From the NCBI RefSeq assembly GCF_023347275.1, contig NZ_CP094468.1, forward strand, positions 1,178,001 through 1,242,000: 64,000 nucleotides of DNA, read 5' to 3'. A program made the position numbers and the translations under genes. This stretch comes from Faecalibacterium sp. I3-3-89 (lineage in GTDB: Bacteria; Bacillota; Clostridia; Oscillospirales; Ruminococcaceae). The notes under the pieces are model-generated. The model had not been told where the DNA came from, made no database searches, and saw only the letters and a list, made by a program, of their open reading frames with translations. Below, one piece after another: positions 32,796 through 41,524 of the stretch (the first letter of the stretch is position 1; each line of letters begins with the position of its first letter).

Positions 32796-33193
32796 TGCCC
32801 GCCGGGGCCGGGGTCACTTCTCTACGGTGAAGTCACACGGAGACCGGTGGCCCCTTTTCTGTGAAAAACCGCAAAATTCATAGGCCGGGGGTCAGAGGAT
32901 TAACGGCGCAAAATGAAACAGGAAAATGTACAGGCATCGGAGCTTTCGTTCTGGTGCCATTCTTTTTCCCCGAAATGAACCAAAGTGTGTGAAACCTCTC
33001 GTAAACAGGGAGCTTTCGCACATTTTAGCTTGTTCCGGGAGGAGCAGGGGCGAGCGAGAATCGGACGCCGCAACAACAATCCAACCTGGCGGGGCGGTGC
33101 CGATTTCCACTTCGCCGCTTTTCGTATGAATTATGAGATTTTTCTAAGAAACCGCCGAAGAAACGGCGAAAAATGAGAATGGGGTGAGGGCAG
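32796..33193. other. Non-coding stretch with a long hairpin
   Basis: At 32803-32862 a GGGGCCGG...CCGGTGGCCCC stem with an inner ACTTC/GAAGT pairing ends in TTTTC, resembling a terminator. The remainder (to 33193) has no gene I can support; it ends with the GGGGTGAGGG RBS of the next gene. Confidence 0.45.
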
Positions 33194-33502
33194 ATGGAAG
33201 ATTACACGGCTGAGATGATAAGGGACATGGCGTTTTCCTTCTGTCCTCAGTGCGGTACAGCCATTGTACCGAATCATAAAGGCAGACCGAGAAAGTTCTG
33301 CTCACCGGAATGCCGGTCACGGTGGAACAACACCCACCCGAAGCCGGAGAACTGGAAGACCGTGCGGTCGAAGATCTGCCAGGTGTGCGGCAGGGAGTTT
33401 TCCTACCGGCATCAGTACGGGTTGGAACGAAAATATTGCAGCCGGGCTTGTGCTAACCGGGGAAGAGGAAAGGAGGCAAAAGATGCAGCCGTTGAGTATT
33501 GA
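33194..33502 (+). CDS. Double zinc-ribbon protein, 102 aa
   Basis: A small basic protein with two Cys4 clusters: CPQCG...KFCSPEC near residues 17-40 and CQVCG...KYCSRAC near 63-90. Spacing suits zinc ribbons or treble clefs that bind nucleic acid. I do not recognise the exact family; similar proteins accompany Clostridia mobile elements. RBS GGGGTGAGGG lies upstream. Its last 20 bp overlap the next gene in another frame, so the two are probably translationally coupled. Confidence 0.6.
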   Translation: MEDYTAEMIRDMAFSFCPQCGTAIVPNHKGRPRKFCSPECRSRWNNTHPKPENWKTVRSKICQVCGREFSYRHQYGLERKYCSRACANRGRGKEAKDAAVEY

Positions 33503-34025
33503 ACGGGATGTCAGAAGAAATGGCATCCGTATGGATTGTGTTTTTGAAGGAATGGCGTTTGATGCTGCCAGGGAGCAGGTGAGGACGCTGCGGCTTTCTG
33601 GAACGAAACTTTCTCAGATCGCAGAGCAGACGGGAATGCCTGTGGAACAGGTGATGGATTACTGCCGGGAACTGGGATTGCCGGAAATAGGAAGCTGCCA
33701 TCTGGTGCCGCCGGGCCGAGTGAAAGAACGCAGATGTCCAGTCTGTGGAAGAATCATCGGGCAGAGTGGAAGAGGTGCGCCGAGAAAATATTGTTCGGAT
33801 GAGTGCTATGCCGAATATGAACGAAGGAATTATAAACGGGAAAAGGCTGGCAGGGTAGCATTCTGTCAGAACTGTGGCCGTCCGTTTATTCTTGACCGGC
33901 AGGAATACCTCGGCCATACAGTGCTATGTAAAAGTATCCGTGAGAACTTCAAGTTGAAAAAGCGCCGTGCTGCAACCCCGGAAGAAAGGATCATATTCAA
34001 AAACACTCATGAGGCTATCTGGTGA
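33483..34025 (+). CDS. HTH plus zinc-ribbon protein, 180 aa
   Basis: The start at 33483 is set by AAAGGAGG upstream. The middle (LRLSGTKLSQIAEQTGMPVEQVMDYCRELG, residues ~38-67) looks like a sigma/resolvase-type helix-turn-helix. It is followed by two zinc clusters (CPVCG...KYCSDEC and CQNCG...), the second with degenerate partner ligands. This suggests a DNA-binding regulator or accessory protein of a mobile element. No precise family is recognised. It pairs with the upstream overlapping zinc-ribbon gene, whose Cys clusters are of the same style, hinting at duplication. Confidence 0.55.
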   Translation: MQPLSIERDVRRNGIRMDCVFEGMAFDAAREQVRTLRLSGTKLSQIAEQTGMPVEQVMDYCRELGLPEIGSCHLVPPGRVKERRCPVCGRIIGQSGRGAPRKYCSDECYAEYERRNYKREKAGRVAFCQNCGRPFILDRQEYLGHTVLCKSIRENFKLKKRRAATPEERIIFKNTHEAIW

Positions 34026-34174
34026 AAAATAATATTTGTGTTGCCAGAGCACATATCAGTGTGCCTATTGGAGTAGCTTGATATCGTTTCTTGAGTTGCA
34101 TTCAAATTTCATCTTTTTTACAAAGAAGGACATTCTTTTGTGAGAGTGTTCTTCTTTACTATCTGGAGGGAAAA

Positions 34175-34492
34175 TTGGACTACGAAAATACAAAACTTAA
34201 AAATCTCCGCATCGAAAAAGCCAAAGCAGAGCAGAAGCTGCGCTCTTGCCAGCACCGGGAGAAGATCCTTGAGCACCGGATGTCGGAGCTAAACCGGAGA
34301 GAGCGTGTGCATCGTCTTTGCACCCGTGCCGGAATGCTGGAAAGTTTTCTGGTCTGTCCGGGAGAACTGACCGATGATCAGGTGATGGAACTGCTGAAAA
34401 TCTCGTTCCGTCAACCGGAAGTCGTGCTGGCTCTTGCAAAGATGGTGCATGATGTTCACGAACGCAGCAACGTCCAAAACCCTTTAGAATAA
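34175..34492 (+). CDS. DUF3847-family protein of a mobilizable element
   Basis: A 105-aa protein with a coiled-coil N-terminus (KLKNLRIEKAKAEQKLRSCQ) and the family-like segment RVHRLCTRAGMLESFL, then DDQVMELLKISF. Proteins of this group lie just upstream of MobA/MobL relaxase genes in Firmicutes elements and may assist mobilization. TTG at 34175 is chosen as start because GGAGGG lies 4 bases upstream; an in-frame extension to 34091 is unlike the family. An AAGAAGGACATTC/GAGTGTTCTTCTT hairpin precedes it at ~34126-34160. The relaxase that should follow is broken (35613). Confidence 0.7.
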   Translation: MDYENTKLKNLRIEKAKAEQKLRSCQHREKILEHRMSELNRRERVHRLCTRAGMLESFLVCPGELTDDQVMELLKISFRQPEVVLALAKMVHDVHERSNVQNPLE

Positions 34493-34495
34493 AGG

Positions 34496-34533
34496 GCGCA
34501 ATTATACACCGTTCCGGTGAAATTGCGGTCTTG
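34496..34533. other. Candidate origin of transfer (oriT)
   Basis: The segment holds an imperfect inverted repeat: CGCAATTATACACC, GTTCC, GGTGAAATTGCG. It lies immediately downstream of the DUF3847 gene and upstream of the MobA/MobL relaxase start, where oriT is expected in this element type. The assignment is by position and shape only. Confidence 0.4.
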
Positions 34534-34706
34534 CAGACGGCTCGATGAAATCGAAGCTGGCGTTTATGCGCCAGCCCGATTCCATCCCAAGGAAAACTGC
34601 ATTTTCCTTGCGCTGCTTTGCAGCTATCCTTTTGCCCGCTACCATAAAATACGCATAGAAAAAGCCGATTGAAAACAGAAGCATTTCCAATCGGCTTATC
34701 TTTTTG

Positions 34707-35519
34707 TTAGGCAGATTTCTTTTCAGCTAATGCCCGGACTTCCTCAATTGAAAGGTCGGTGTACTTTGCCACCTTTTCACAAGGCACACCATCTGCCAAC
34801 ATTGCCAATGCGTGTTTGACCGATGTTTCATGCTCGGTTTCATCCCGCATCTTTTCCATAGCTCTGCACATAGCTGCCACTCCCTTCGTGTCTTCTTTGA
34901 AATAACGAACCCTCTGTGCCAAAATGGAATAATTCATATCCTTCGAGTTGGTACAGAAAAAGTCGTGCATCAGTTTTCCTAATGCGGTTTCGTCCTTGAT
35001 TTGTGAGTTCACATAAACGATGTGCGCCTGATCGTTGAAAGCCGTTCCAGTTTCCCGAACTGTACGGTCAACATGATAAATTGGAAGGCCTGCCTTTAAT
35101 ACGTCATTTTCCGTGATAAAGATAACGTATGTTTCGTTCAGCGCATCGTAATCATCGCCCGCATCAGTCAGGTTTGCATCCAACAAGCTACTGTTGTACC
35201 GTGCGCGCTTTTCACTAGCACCACGGTCGCTGCGCTGCACCTCAATATTATATGCACGGTTTTCCCGATCCACTGCCAAAATATCCAATCGGACTGAACG
35301 CCCTTGCAGATTTTTGATGCTGTACTGGCCGTGAACCTCTTTGACGGTCAAATCATCCCGTTTCAAGATGATCTGCAAAAGAAACTCAGCACAAGCACGT
35401 TCTTCAAACACCGCAGCCATGAAATCATCATCAATCAGACGTAGCCCACGCAACCGCTGCAAATCTTCTTCATGTTTCCGTTCAAAATCTAGTTCCTGTT
35501 GTGATTTTCTTTCCGACAT
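34707..35519 (-). CDS. PD-(D/E)XK nuclease family protein (Rpn/PDDEXK_2 type)
   Basis: A 270-aa protein with the nuclease-like core RLDILAVDRENRAYNIEVQRSDRG; the site reads Asp...Glu-Val-Gln, the ExQ variant usual in this group. Relatives (Rpn recombination-promoting nucleases, 'PD-(D/E)XK nuclease family transposases') are recurrent accessory genes. The C-terminal AMLADGVPCEKVAKYTDLSIEEVRAL is a small HTH-like tail. The start at 35519 gives MSERKSQQELDFERK; a longer frame to 35768 overlaps the opposing relaxase start and is unlikely. It lies inverted between the DUF3847 gene and the relaxase start, so it may have inserted into the mobilization region. Confidence 0.75.
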   Translation of the reverse strand: MSERKSQQELDFERKHEEDLQRLRGLRLIDDDFMAAVFEERACAEFLLQIILKRDDLTVKEVHGQYSIKNLQGRSVRLDILAVDRENRAYNIEVQRSDRGASEKRARYNSSLLDANLTDAGDDYDALNETYVIFITENDVLKAGLPIYHVDRTVRETGTAFNDQAHIVYVNSQIKDETALGKLMHDFFCTNSKDMNYSILAQRVRYFKEDTKGVAAMCRAMEKMRDETEHETSVKHALAMLADGVPCEKVAKYTDLSIEEVRALAEKKSA

Positions 35520-35781
35520 TGGCTCACCAGCTTTCTGCTCACTTATCCAAAATAATAGTACCATAATTCCGTGATTTTTACAAGAGAACGATTCAAATGT
35601 CATCAGGAGGTGATGCCTATTCCGTGTCCGCATTTCAAAATTACCATCGTCAAGCGCAGCCAAGGGCAGTCTGCTGTTGCCGGGGCCGCTTACCAGAGCG
35701 GCGAACGGCTGTTCAGCGAGTACGACCAGAAAACGAAATTCTACAACAAGAAGAAAGAACTTGTCCATGCCGAGATCATAC

Positions 35782-36021
35782 TACCTGATGAAGCATCGCC
35801 CGGTGCTGTACAATTCGATGCTCCTGTCGGGGACTCTGCATCCGCACCTGTTGGAAGTGGAACAGACCGCAGAGAGCCGGATGCAGCAGACCATGCAGGA
35901 ACTGCTGAAGCAGAACCCGGCTCCGAACAAAGAGCGGCATCAGATGGAGTGGGTGCAGCACATAAACAGCCTGAAAGCACAGGCCGAGGAACTGGTGATG
36001 AACGAGCTGATTTACAGCTAA
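35782..36021 (+). pseudogene. tnpV: TnpV transposon protein, C-terminal fragment
   Basis: In a different frame from the surrounding composite ORF, 79 codons match the C-terminal part of TnpV-type proteins: HRPVLYNSMLLSGTLHPHL, then MEWVQHINSLKAQAEELVM and NELIYS followed by a stop. The N-terminal part (LPPIGKYG region) is missing. It is joined directly to the MobA/MobL fragment at an overlap of shared codons. Confidence 0.65.
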
Positions 36022-38926
36022 GCTTCTTCGATGCCCACATCCCCACCGAAGCCCAGCAAATCGAAACCATCGACCAAGCGGAGAGCGAAAAAACGCCCTC
36101 CGCTTTTGTTTTGTCGCAGGCTGAAATTGAGAACGAACTGCGCAAGCACGGTTCAGGGTTTGTAGGCGGCAAGCAGCGCATTATGGCACTGTACCAGACC
36201 CAGACTGACCGCAGCCTCCGCGCCAAGGCTCTGGCAAAGGAGTACGGCATCGGTGGGCACTCCCACGATTATCTGGATGGCAGCAGAGGCTTTGTGAACC
36301 ACGACTGGAAGGGACTGGAATTTGACCGTTATCCCGACCATCAGAAAATCATCCTGAAATGGGCGCAGGTGGAAAAGTATATCGACCTGATGGTCCAGTC
36401 CGACCGCTACCTGACGGATAGAGAAAAGGAGCATTACACGCCCCCTGCGCCTGTCAGCGCAGAGCCGGATGCCACCCTTACCCATGCCAAAAACCTGATT
36501 CGGGATTTCTGCTTGGAAGAATACGACTCCGAGCCGGACTTTTCCGACCTGTCCAAGATCGGCGTTGCCTACACCAACGCCACCGATGAGGAGATTCCCA
36601 TTCAGGTCAACATTGATCTGGTGGGATACCGTGTGGAACGCTATCTGGGCGATATTCTTGTGGATGAACGCCAGTACGAAAGTCTGGAAGATCTGACCGA
36701 AACCGAATTGGAGGCTCTGGATTTTTCGGAACTGGTCAGCGTCACAGACGAGGAACTGGAGCATTACCACAGCAAGGCAGAGGAACGCTCGGCACTGCTG
36801 CCGCTGGATGCCGCCACCGAGTACAATGCCCTGAAGGAACAGCACCCGGATGCGCTGGTGGGCTTTGAGCAGAACGGACAGTTTGAGTTTTACGGTGAGG
36901 ATGCCCGAAAGGTCTGCGAACTTCTGGGCGGCAAACTTCTGGAAAAAGAAACAGCACTGGGCATCGTTCCTGTCACCGGCTTCCCCAGCGGCCAGTGGGT
37001 GTACCGTGCCAAGCAGCTGTGGCAGTGCGGCGAGAACGTCTACCTTGCCGGGCTGAACGAGGATGGCACCCACCACCAGACGAAGTATCTGCGCCGGGAG
37101 GATTATCTGCCGCTGGGTGCCACCGTCCACATGGAAGGGCGGGCCTTCCGGGTGGATACAGTAAACTTTGATAAGGGCAGCGTATCCTTGCAGGACGTGG
37201 CACTGGCAGAAATGCGGATGCCGATTTTCCGGGAGGAGCCGCTGGCTCTTGTCCGGGAGTTGTACGAGCAGGAACAGGAAGTGATGGAACACACACTGCC
37301 CGCTTACAAGGTCGGTGACAATGTTATCGTTGATCTTCCTAGCCGAACCATCGAAGGTAAAATCGGCTATGTGGGTGAAACCGACGTTCGCATCGACACC
37401 AGCGCACAGGGACAGTCGTGGGATAACGAGGTTATCAACAAGCAACAATTTGAGGACGGTCTGCGGCAGGTTGAGCCGGAACTATCAGATGAGGAACTGG
37501 ACGCACTGCCCATCTCTACCGTGATGGACGGAAACGTGCAGACCTTCCCGGATGCCACTGCCTTGGATGAAGCCCTGAACGCTGTGCCTGCCGGAAACTT
37601 CCACATCACGGACGACCATCTTGGCGAGGGTGGCGCAAAGCAGAAATATGCCCGGAACATTGAAGCCATCCGCACCTTGTTCAAGCTGGAACAGGAGCAT
37701 CGTGGTGCCACCGCCGAGGAGCAGCAGGTGCTTTCGCAGTATGTGGGCTGGGGCGGTTTGGCAGATGCCTTTGACCCTAGCAAAGATAGTTGGGCAAAAG
37801 AGTACGCCGAACTGAAAGGGCTGCTTTCCGAGGATGAGTACGCTGCTGCCCGTTCCAGCACCCTGAACGCCCACTACACCTCCCCGGTGGTGATTCGCTC
37901 TATTTATGATGCGGTCGAGAAGATGGGCTTCCAGTCTGGCAACATTTTGGAGCCGAGCATGGGCGTGGGAAACTTTTTCGGGATGCTGCCGGACTCTATG
38001 CAGGACAGCCGCCTGTACGGTGTGGAACTGGACAGCATCACCGGGCGTATCGCCCAAAAACTATATCCACAGGCCGACATTACGGTTGCTGGCTTTGAAA
38101 CCACCGACCGCCGAGATTTTTACGACCTTGCCGTAGGTAATGTCCCTTTCGGTCAGTACAAAGTCAACGACAAGGCGTACAACAAACTGGGTTTTTCTAT
38201 CCACAACTACTTTTTCGCCAAGACTATCGACCAGATCCGACCGGGCGGCGTGATTGCTTTCGTGACCAGCCGTTTCACGATGGACAGCAAAGACAGCAGT
38301 GCCCGCAAGTACATGGCGGAACGTGCTGATTTGCTGGGAGCCATCCGCTTACCCAACAACGCTTTTAAGGCAAATGCAAGCACCGAGGTTGTTTCGGATA
38401 TCCTCTTTTTGCAGAAGCGTGACCGCCCTGCAGACATCGAACCTGCATGGGTGCAGCTGGGGCAGACCGAAGATGGCTTCAATATCAATCAGTATTTTGT
38501 AGACCATCCGGAAATGGTGCTGGGAATTTTGGAACTAGAAAGCACCCAGTACGGCCATGACCTGACCGTTGCACCAATCGAAGATGCAAACCTTGCAGAC
38601 CAGCTTACCGAAGCGGTGCAGCACATCGAGGGCCAGTACACTGCGGTGGAGATTGCCGCTCCGGACGTTGCCGATGCGGAAGTGCAGCGCAAAACTCTGC
38701 CCGCAGACCCTACCGTGAAGAATTTCAGCTATACTGTGGTGGATGGTGAAATCTACTACCGCGAGAACTCCATCATGACACAGATTGAACTGTCCGACAA
38801 CGCCAAAGGCCGTGTGGCTGGCATGGTGGAACTGCGGCAGATCGTCAACGAGTTGATCGACCAGCAGTTGAATGACTTCCCGGACGAGGATATCAAGGCA
38901 TCGCAGGCAAAGCTGAATTATGCCTA

Positions 38927-39277
38927 TATGGGCAATGGCAACAACATCAAATACTACGCACAGGAGTTGAAGGAAAACACCTACAACCTGACCCGCATGA
39001 ACCTTGTCATGCGCGGCATTCTGCCCGACAACATTGTAACGCGCAACGGCGATACGCTGGAGGAAGATTGGCCGTACTTTGAAGAAAACGATCCGGTCAA
39101 CACCTACGACCCGCTGTTTGTGGATGCGGTGGTATCAAATCCCCCATATTCGCAGGCGTGGAATCCGAACGACAAAGAGAACAACCCGCGCTTTTCGGAT
39201 TACGGCCTTGCCCCCAAAGGCAAGGCAGACTACGCCTTTTTGCTGCACGACCTGTACCACATCCGTAATGATGGTAA
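38927..39277 (+). pseudogene. HsdM (type I restriction methylase) internal fragment
   Basis: About 117 codons match the centre of type I methyltransferase subunit M: NNIKYYAQELKENTYNLTRM, GDTLEEDWPYF, and motif IV VVSNPPYSQAWNP, then KADYAFLLHDLYHI. The N-terminal SAM-binding motif (GSGS) and all sequence after LYHI are missing. It is joined in frame to the helicase/methylase fragment upstream. No hsdS or hsdR is nearby. Confidence 0.65.
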
Positions 39278-39282
39278 CCGCT

Positions 39283-39675
39283 GCACAGAACAAGCTGGAG
39301 GAGATTGAGCAGGAAAACAAGAAAGCTGAAAATGATTGCAGCAATCTGTTCACTTGGGCAAGCACCTATCAGAACGCATCCTTTCAGCAGCGGCAGGCAA
39401 TCCTCAACCAGTTCATCAAGGAAGTCCGTGTTGGACGGGATTATGATATTGAGATCATCCTCAATGTTCCGCTGGAGGAGTTTGAAGAATTTAAGAGTCA
39501 TTCGCTCTCGGTGCGTACTCCGAGTGGGCGGAAAACGGACCTTAAACAAGCACCCGTTAGGGGGCTGGGTACTCCGAATGGGGGAATCGTCGTTTTTGAC
39601 AAAACTTCTGGTGAAGCTATGAACATTATGCCGAAAAGTTCGGCACACGTCACTTTGCGCTGTCAAGACGAATGA
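39283..39675 (+). pseudogene. Large serine recombinase C-terminal fragment
   Basis: The frame reads NKLEEIEQENKKAENDCSNL, then ASFQQRQAILNQFIKEVRVG, then RDYDIEIILNVPLEEF: the coiled-coil and end region typical of TnpX-type large serine recombinases. The catalytic resolvase domain (YxRxS) and recombinase zinc region are absent. It lies at the right edge of the island, where the integrase gene of such an element often lies. Confidence 0.6.
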
Positions 39676-39701
39676 TGCACGATTTTGCAAAGAATGGCAA
39701 A

Positions 39702-39737
39702 AAGAAACGCCGTATCGTTTAACACGATACGGCGTTT
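39702..39737. terminator. Bidirectional terminator at the right island edge
   Basis: AAACGCCGTATCG / CGATACGGCGTTTTAT stem, just before the convergent tRNA-Ala. Confidence 0.8.
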
Positions 39738-39739
39738 TA

Positions 39740-39812
39740 TGGACTCGAAGGGAGTCGAACCCTCGACCTTTCGGATGCGAACCGAACGCTCTCCCAACTG
39801 AGCTACGAGCCC
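39740..39812 (-). tRNA. tRNA-Ala (anticodon CGC)
   Basis: A cloverleaf read on the minus strand: acceptor GGGCTCG/CGAGTCC with the Ala identity pair G3:U70, anticodon arm TTCGG-TTCGCAT-CCGAA giving CGC (reads GCG), T arm with TTCGACT loop, discriminator A. CCA is not encoded. Confidence 0.92.
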
Positions 39813-39820
39813 ATATTTAA

Positions 39821-39843
39821 GCCCCCAAAAACCGCTTGGGGGC
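39821..39843. other. Hairpin GCCCCCAA/TTGGGGGC upstream of tRNA-Ala
   Basis: A perfect 8-bp stem between the tRNA-Ala and the tRNA stub; the role is unknown. Confidence 0.5.
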
Positions 39844-39883
39844 GCGTGGTATATAACTCCAGATTGTTTAAGGACCGCATGGG

Positions 39884-39905
39884 CTCCCAGCTGAGCTATA
39901 GGCCC
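39884..39905 (-). pseudogene. Truncated tRNA 5' end (tRNA-Ile-like)
   Basis: On the minus strand, GGGCCTATAGCTCAGCTGGG plus AG matches the 5' acceptor strand and D arm of a tRNA, closest by eye to tRNA-Ile(GAT). The sequence then departs into unrelated DNA; there is no anticodon arm, T arm or 3' acceptor. It is likely a deletion or integration scar. Confidence 0.6.
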
Positions 39906-40043
39906 ATATGTTCTTCACAACGCAAATAGTGTAACTCTTTCGGAGGCATTTGTCAAGAGTTTTTCATCGTGCCGTGCCGCAGGAGTTTCGCTGCATCGCG
40001 TTGCAGAAGAGGGAGAGCGCTTGGCTGCGCCCGGGGGTTTTTA

Positions 40044-40780
40044 TTACCCGACGATGCGCCAGTGGCCGGGCTTATCAGTGTCGGTGGTGACGCCGTCGTC
40101 GGTGTACATTCGGTAGGGCACAGGCTGACCGTCCGGCGCAAAACGCCAGAAGGTGAGGGCGGTGTCGTCCAGCAGGGCAGTGTTGGCGGCAGGCTGCGCC
40201 ACCGGCACCGTGTGGCCCGGACGGAGGAACAGCAGCACTTCGTCCAGCCCGCAAGCCAGATAGTGCCGTCCGGCGGGCAGGATCTCTTCGTCGTAGTCAC
40301 GGCTGCTGCGCAGGCGCAGCAGCTTCATCGGCTCGGGCAGATAGACCGTCCGGCCGTGGGCGTTCTGGGTGTAGATGGGGGCGATCATCAAGCCCTCGCC
40401 CAGAAGCAGCTGGTCCTCCACCTCCCGGGCGTCGGGGTCGGTCGGGTAGTCGAATGCCAGAGGCCGGAAGTAGGGCGCATCCTCCAGCGCGGCCTTCATG
40501 AATTCACTGTAGAGGTAGGGCAGAAAGGCCCACTTGGGCGGGATGTAGCTGGGGCCGATGAGCTGCCGGAACTCCTTCGCCGCCTCTGCCGCCGTGAGGG
40601 AGGTGATGAGATAGAGGGCATAGTCCAATTCTGCCGCCGCGAAGCGGAGGGTGTCGTGGCGGGTGTAGCCAGCTCACTTTGCCCGGGAAATCAAGGAAGA
40701 TGCCGATGCACTCGCTGCCATCGGCAGAGGAGATGAGCCGCCCTCCGGCCCGGCAGAACAAGAGAGAAAACCGTCAGAAC
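40044..40780 (-). pseudogene. GH31 alpha-glucosidase pseudogene
   Basis: A relic of a glycoside hydrolase family 31 enzyme. The N-terminal sandwich part (CRAGGRLISSADGSECIG, IFLDFPGK) is separated by a frameshift and stop near 40670 from GYTRHDTLRFAAAELDYALY. The catalytic barrel starts (GPSYIPPKWAF) and jumps at about 40524 to its end (LPYLYSEFMKAALED, then LLLGEGLMIAPIYTQ), so the catalytic aspartates are deleted. The C-terminal beta domain is intact. It has no 5' end or promoter and is inactive. Confidence 0.8.
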
Positions 40781-40825
40781 GATACAACAAAACCGGCATT
40801 TTCGCCGGAAAGGAGGGCGCGGGGC

Positions 40826-40855
40826 TTGTTTGGGCAGGGGGGAATGGTATATAAT
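40826..40855 (+). promoter_or_regulatory. Promoter of the glycan cluster
   Basis: TTGTTT, 18-bp spacer, TATAAT, ending ~33 bp before the sugar transferase start. Confidence 0.65.
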
Positions 40856-40888
40856 AAAGATATTCTAGTGTACAAGGGGAGGATCATC

Positions 40889-41512
40889 ATGTATCAGAAA
40901 GGAATCAAGCGGCTGCTGGCCGTGGTGCTGTCGGCCTGCGGGCTGCTGGTGCTGTCGCCGCTGCTGCTTCTGCTTTGCCTTGCCATCAAGCTGGACTCAC
41001 CGGGGCCGATTTTCTTCCGGCAGAAGCGGGTGGGCATCCATAAGAGCTATTTCAACATCCTCAAGTTCCGCACCATGCGCATCGACACCCCCCACGATAT
41101 GCCCACCCATCTGCTCCACGACCCAGAGCAGTATATCACCCGGGTGGGCCGCTTCCTGCGCAAGACCAGTCTGGACGAGCTGCCCCAGCTGTGGAACATC
41201 CTCGTGGGCGATATGGCCGTCATCGGCCCGCGTCCGGCGCTCTGGAATCAGTACGACCTGCTGGCCGAGCGGGACAAGTACGGGGCGAACGATGTCCGCC
41301 CCGGTCTGACCGGCTGGGCGCAGATCCATGGCCGGGACGAGCTGGAGATCACGGAAAAGGCCAAGCTCGACGGCTGGTATGTGGAGCATATGAGCTTCTG
41401 GCTGGATGTCAGATGCTTTTTCGGCACCATCAGGGCCGTGGCCGACCACGACGGCGTGGTGGAGGGCGGCACCGGAACGCTGCACGAGGAAGAGGAAAGC
41501 GACCATAAATAG
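40889..41512 (+). CDS. Phosphoglycosyl transferase (bacterial sugar transferase, WcaJ/PglC type)
   Basis: A 207-aa monotopic membrane enzyme that moves a sugar-1-phosphate from a UDP-sugar to undecaprenyl phosphate, the first step of surface glycan assembly. It has a hydrophobic re-entrant helix at ~10-32, then [19 protein letters not shown], the [16 protein letters not shown] block with the catalytic Asp-Glu, GPRPAL, and [14 protein letters not shown]. This is the short (catalytic core) form. The start at 40889 has RBS GGGGAGG; a longer frame enters the GH31 relic. It leads a three-gene cluster with two glycosyltransferases (gaps 12 and 3 bp). Confidence 0.92.
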   Translation: MYQKGIKRLLAVVLSACGLLVLSPLLLLLCLAIKLDSPGPIFFRQKRVGIHKSYFNILKFRTMRIDTPHDMPTHLLHDPEQYITRVGRFLRKTSLDELPQLWNILVGDMAVIGPRPALWNQYDLLAERDKYGANDVRPGLTGWAQIHGRDELEITEKAKLDGWYVEHMSFWLDVRCFFGTIRAVADHDGVVEGGTGTLHEEEESDHK

Positions 41513-41524
41513 GGGAAACATAAC

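Larger units (their letters stand above)
35613..39308 (+). pseudogene. Composite ORF: MobA/MobL start + conjugative helicase/methylase + HsdM fragment
   Basis: A 1231-codon open frame that is a mosaic, not one gene. Residues 1-57 are the start of a MobA/MobL relaxase (CPHFKITIVKRSQGQSAVAG, AAYQSGERLFSEY). Residues ~58-133 are out-of-frame translation of a TnpV relic. From ~134 to ~1104 it is the mid part of the very large helicase/N6-methylase protein of Clostridia conjugative elements (VGWGGLADAF near 711, EPSMGVGNFF near 780, VGNVPFG near 841). From ~1105 it is an internal piece of type I methylase HsdM (YYAQELKENTYNLTRMNLVM, SNPPYSQAW). The frame ends in a recombinase fragment read out of frame. 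The relaxase three-His site and the helicase motor are missing. AGGAGG is only 2 bases before ATG 35613. Probably non-functional. Confidence 0.75.

Noticed and set aside
33195..34025. A complete IS element around the zinc-ribbon genes
   Set aside because: No transposase catalytic domain and no terminal inverted repeats could be found around them.
35613..35621. A rare ATT start (35619) for the relaxase fragment
   Set aside because: Its spacing from AGGAGG is better than that of ATG 35613, but the gene is broken and no family evidence supports ATT.
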